Origin: Clostridiaceae bacterium
Lineage (GTDB): Bacteria; Bacillota_A; Clostridia; Acetivibrionales; Acetivibrionaceae
NCBI GenBank assembly: GCA_012513545.1
Contig: JAAZCB010000702.1
Location: forward strand, 1 to 6,315
DNA length: 6,315 nt
Direction of reading: 5' to 3'
Shown: positions 4,977 to 6,315 of the stretch, one piece after another
Position numbering within the stretch: the stretch's first letter is position 1
Layout: every line of letters begins with the position of its first letter
The notes under the pieces: generated by a model
The model's database searches: none
Told to the model about the DNA's origin: nothing
What the model saw: the letters and a program-made list of their open reading frames with translations, nothing else
Program-made: the position numbers and the translations under genes

Positions 4977-5677
4977 AAGCAGCTTTAGTAACAGGTGCTT
5001 CACGCGGAATCGGCCTTGCAATATCAAAAAAGCTTGTTAAAATGGGATACAAAGTATATGGACTGGCAAGAGACTTTTCTACTGCAGAAATCGAAGGCAC
5101 AGATTTTATCAGGGTTGTTTGTGATATCACCGACACAAACTCATTGTTAAAGAAAATTAATGAAATAAAAAACAGTGAAGGTAATATTCATATTGTTGTC
5201 AATAATGCCGGCGTAGGTTACTTCGGACCTCATGAGCAATTAAAACCGTCACAGATTGAGAAAATGGTGCTGACCAACCTTCAGGCCCCGCTTATACTGA
5301 CAAATCTTCTTTTAAGAGAGCTTAAAAAAAACTCCGGTTATATAATTAATATTTCATCAATAACAGCAAAGAAATCAAGTACACACGGCTGTGCTTATTG
5401 TGCTACCAAAGCTGGTCTTTCACACTTCTCCACAAGTCTGTTTGATGAAGTAAGAAAATCGGGTGTAAAGGTTGTAGCCATACATCCCGATATCACTGCA
5501 TCAGACTTCCATAACCATGCTGATTTTACACACGGAGAAGATCCCCTTTCATATATTACGCCAGAATGCATTGCTGATGCTATTGAAAACATTCTTTTAC
5601 AGAGAGAAGGGACTCTTATCTCTGAAATAACCATACGCCCCCAGAAGAATGCCATAGAAAGAAAAAAACAGACATAA
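4973..5677 (+). CDS. Short-chain dehydrogenase/reductase (SDR), classical type
   Basis: The 234-aa protein is a complete classical SDR with a Rossmann fold. The cofactor motif TGASRGIG is at 7-14, DI at 51-52 (adenine contact), NNAG at 77-80 and the structural Asn at N102. The catalytic Ser is S129 (IISS-type strand) and the catalytic pair is Y142/K146 in YCATK. R11 of the glycine motif and R33 at the end of the second strand are compatible with NADP(H). The substrate is unknown. Its ATG overlaps the TGA of the radical-SAM gene by 4 nt, and AAGGAGAGG (4956-4964) lies 8 nt upstream, indicating coupled translation. As third gene of the operon it may reduce or oxidise the product made by the radical-SAM protein, which is inference. 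The loop after HPDITASDF corresponds to the usual PG-x-x-T segment, with the glycine replaced by Asp. Confidence 0.92.
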   Translation: MKAALVTGASRGIGLAISKKLVKMGYKVYGLARDFSTAEIEGTDFIRVVCDITDTNSLLKKINEIKNSEGNIHIVVNNAGVGYFGPHEQLKPSQIEKMVLTNLQAPLILTNLLLRELKKNSGYIINISSITAKKSSTHGCAYCATKAGLSHFSTSLFDEVRKSGVKVVAIHPDITASDFHNHADFTHGEDPLSYITPECIADAIENILLQREGTLISEITIRPQKNAIERKKQT

Positions 5678-5712
5678 GCATGTTGAATTATAATAAAAAG
5701 CTTCGGGGTAAG

Positions 5713-5762
5713 GTAAATAAAAGAACCAATGGGAGTTAATCGCCACCGGTTCTTTTATTTAC
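5713..5762. terminator. Bidirectional terminator between convergent genes
   Basis: The perfect 15-bp inverted repeat at 5713-5727 / 5748-5762 has a 20-nt loop that can itself pair TGG with CCA. GGTTCTTTTATTTA reads the same on both strands at the 3' arm, giving a U-rich tail in both directions. The right arm contains the stop codon (5761-5759) of the minus-strand lipoprotein gene. It therefore serves both the SDR operon and that gene. Confidence 0.9.
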
Positions 5763-6160
5763 GATATAACCGTATAGGATGTCTCAAGTTTTTGTCCGCC
5801 GCCTGAAATTGTTATTGGATAAGTTCCAGGCGCAGTATTTGACCTGACCTGCCATATCCATGTTACAATTCCGTCGCTTCCGGCTTTTTTCTTTTCAAAA
5901 GCCTCTACATCATTTCTTCCCCATTTATAAACAGAGCTTATGCTATAGGTCACACCAGGCTTCCCAATTATGCTGATGCTGGCGTACTGCTCATTAGACA
6001 CTCTGGTATTTGCACTAATAATTCTTAAGCCCTCAACATCAGGTTTGGCATTGTCCTGTAAGCGACTGTATTGAATTTCCTTTACATCTTCAGGACGTAT
6101 AGACGTGCTGCACCCTGTTAACAAGCTCATCACAAGTACATAATATACAATACTTTTCAT
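5759..6160 (-). CDS. Small putative lipoprotein
   Basis: The 133-aa product has a short charged N-terminus (MKS), a hydrophobic stretch and a lipobox LLTGC with the lipidated Cys at residue 17, so it should be anchored to the outer face of the cytoplasmic membrane. The mature part is beta-rich. It holds a YASISIIGKPGVTYSI segment, a conserved-looking KWGRNDVEAFEKKKAGSDG and TWIWQVRSNTAPGTYPITISGGG, resembling an Ig-like or carbohydrate-binding-type beta sandwich; this is impression only. The start is set at the ATG of 6160-6158 because GGGAG (6173-6169) lies 8 nt before it; an in-frame TTG one codon earlier is less likely. It is a single gene, convergent with the SDR operon and sharing its terminator. 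I recognise no specific family. Confidence 0.8.
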   Translation of the reverse strand: MKSIVYYVLVMSLLTGCSTSIRPEDVKEIQYSRLQDNAKPDVEGLRIISANTRVSNEQYASISIIGKPGVTYSISSVYKWGRNDVEAFEKKKAGSDGIVTWIWQVRSNTAPGTYPITISGGGQKLETSYTVIS

Positions 6161-6239
6161 CAAACCAACTCCCTGTCAAATATTTGTTAATGTTTTCATA
6201 CTGAATGTTTTTTATGATTAAACAATATAATCTCCCATT

Positions 6240-6267
6240 TTGTGTGATAATATGATAGAGTTATAGT
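6240..6267 (+). promoter_or_regulatory. Possible promoter of a gene beyond the right edge
   Basis: TTGTGT (6240-6245) and TATAGT (6262-6267) are 16 bp apart, and a purine-rich GGAAGAAGAG lies at 6301-6310, consistent with a ribosome binding site for a gene starting just outside the window. The region is very AT-rich, so the match may be chance. Confidence 0.25.
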
Positions 6268-6315
6268 TATCATAATTACAACAGTACTATTAAATTTACA
6301 GGAAGAAGAGAAAAT

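Overview
The window looks like the chromosome of a low-GC, spore-forming Clostridia-type Firmicute. The reasons are AT-rich DNA, strong GGAGG-type ribosome binding sites, tRNA genes with encoded CCA, near-perfect sigma-A promoters, many stem-plus-U-run terminators, and a protein of the spore photoproduct lyase family. A Ruminiclostridium-like relative is a soft guess from overall impression, not something the sequence proves.

Left part (1-760). The decayed 3' end of a tyrosine recombinase gene runs up to a tRNA-Leu(CAA) on the minus strand. This resembles the scar of an integrated element beside a tRNA target. Divergently from it lies tRNA-Lys(CUU) on the plus strand. Both tRNAs have textbook -35/-10 promoters with 17-bp spacers and their own terminators.

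RNA-rich, protein-free stretch (711-1595, about 885 nt). After the tRNA-Lys terminator come a Pho-box-like promoter, a terminator-like hairpin (852-887), a strong terminator (998-1044) and an operator-like dyad (1061-1080). Then comes the most interesting object in the window: a large candidate structured RNA at about 1128-1595. Its two ends pair in a 13-bp closing helix (1128-1140 with 1546-1558), enclosing six further hairpins. Two of these are related hairpins capped by GAAA tetraloops. An intrinsic terminator hairpin follows at once. Nearly every deviation from perfect complementarity is a G-U wobble. I do not recognise the RNA family.

Right part (1596-6315). Convergent with the RNA is mgtE, a full-length CBS-domain magnesium channel/transporter on the minus strand. 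Divergent from mgtE is a tightly overlapping three-gene operon on the plus strand: a nucleosidase/phosphorylase-fold protein, a radical-SAM protein of the spore photoproduct lyase family, and a short-chain dehydrogenase/reductase. The radical-SAM protein keeps the 4Fe-4S motif and the flanking tyrosines. It appears to lack the hydrogen-donor cysteine of true spore photoproduct lyase, so a different reaction is likely. The nucleosidase could remove 5'-deoxyadenosine made by its neighbour. The operon ends at a perfect 15-bp bidirectional terminator shared with a small minus-strand lipoprotein gene. The last ~135 bases appear to be the upstream region of that gene and perhaps of a gene beyond the window.
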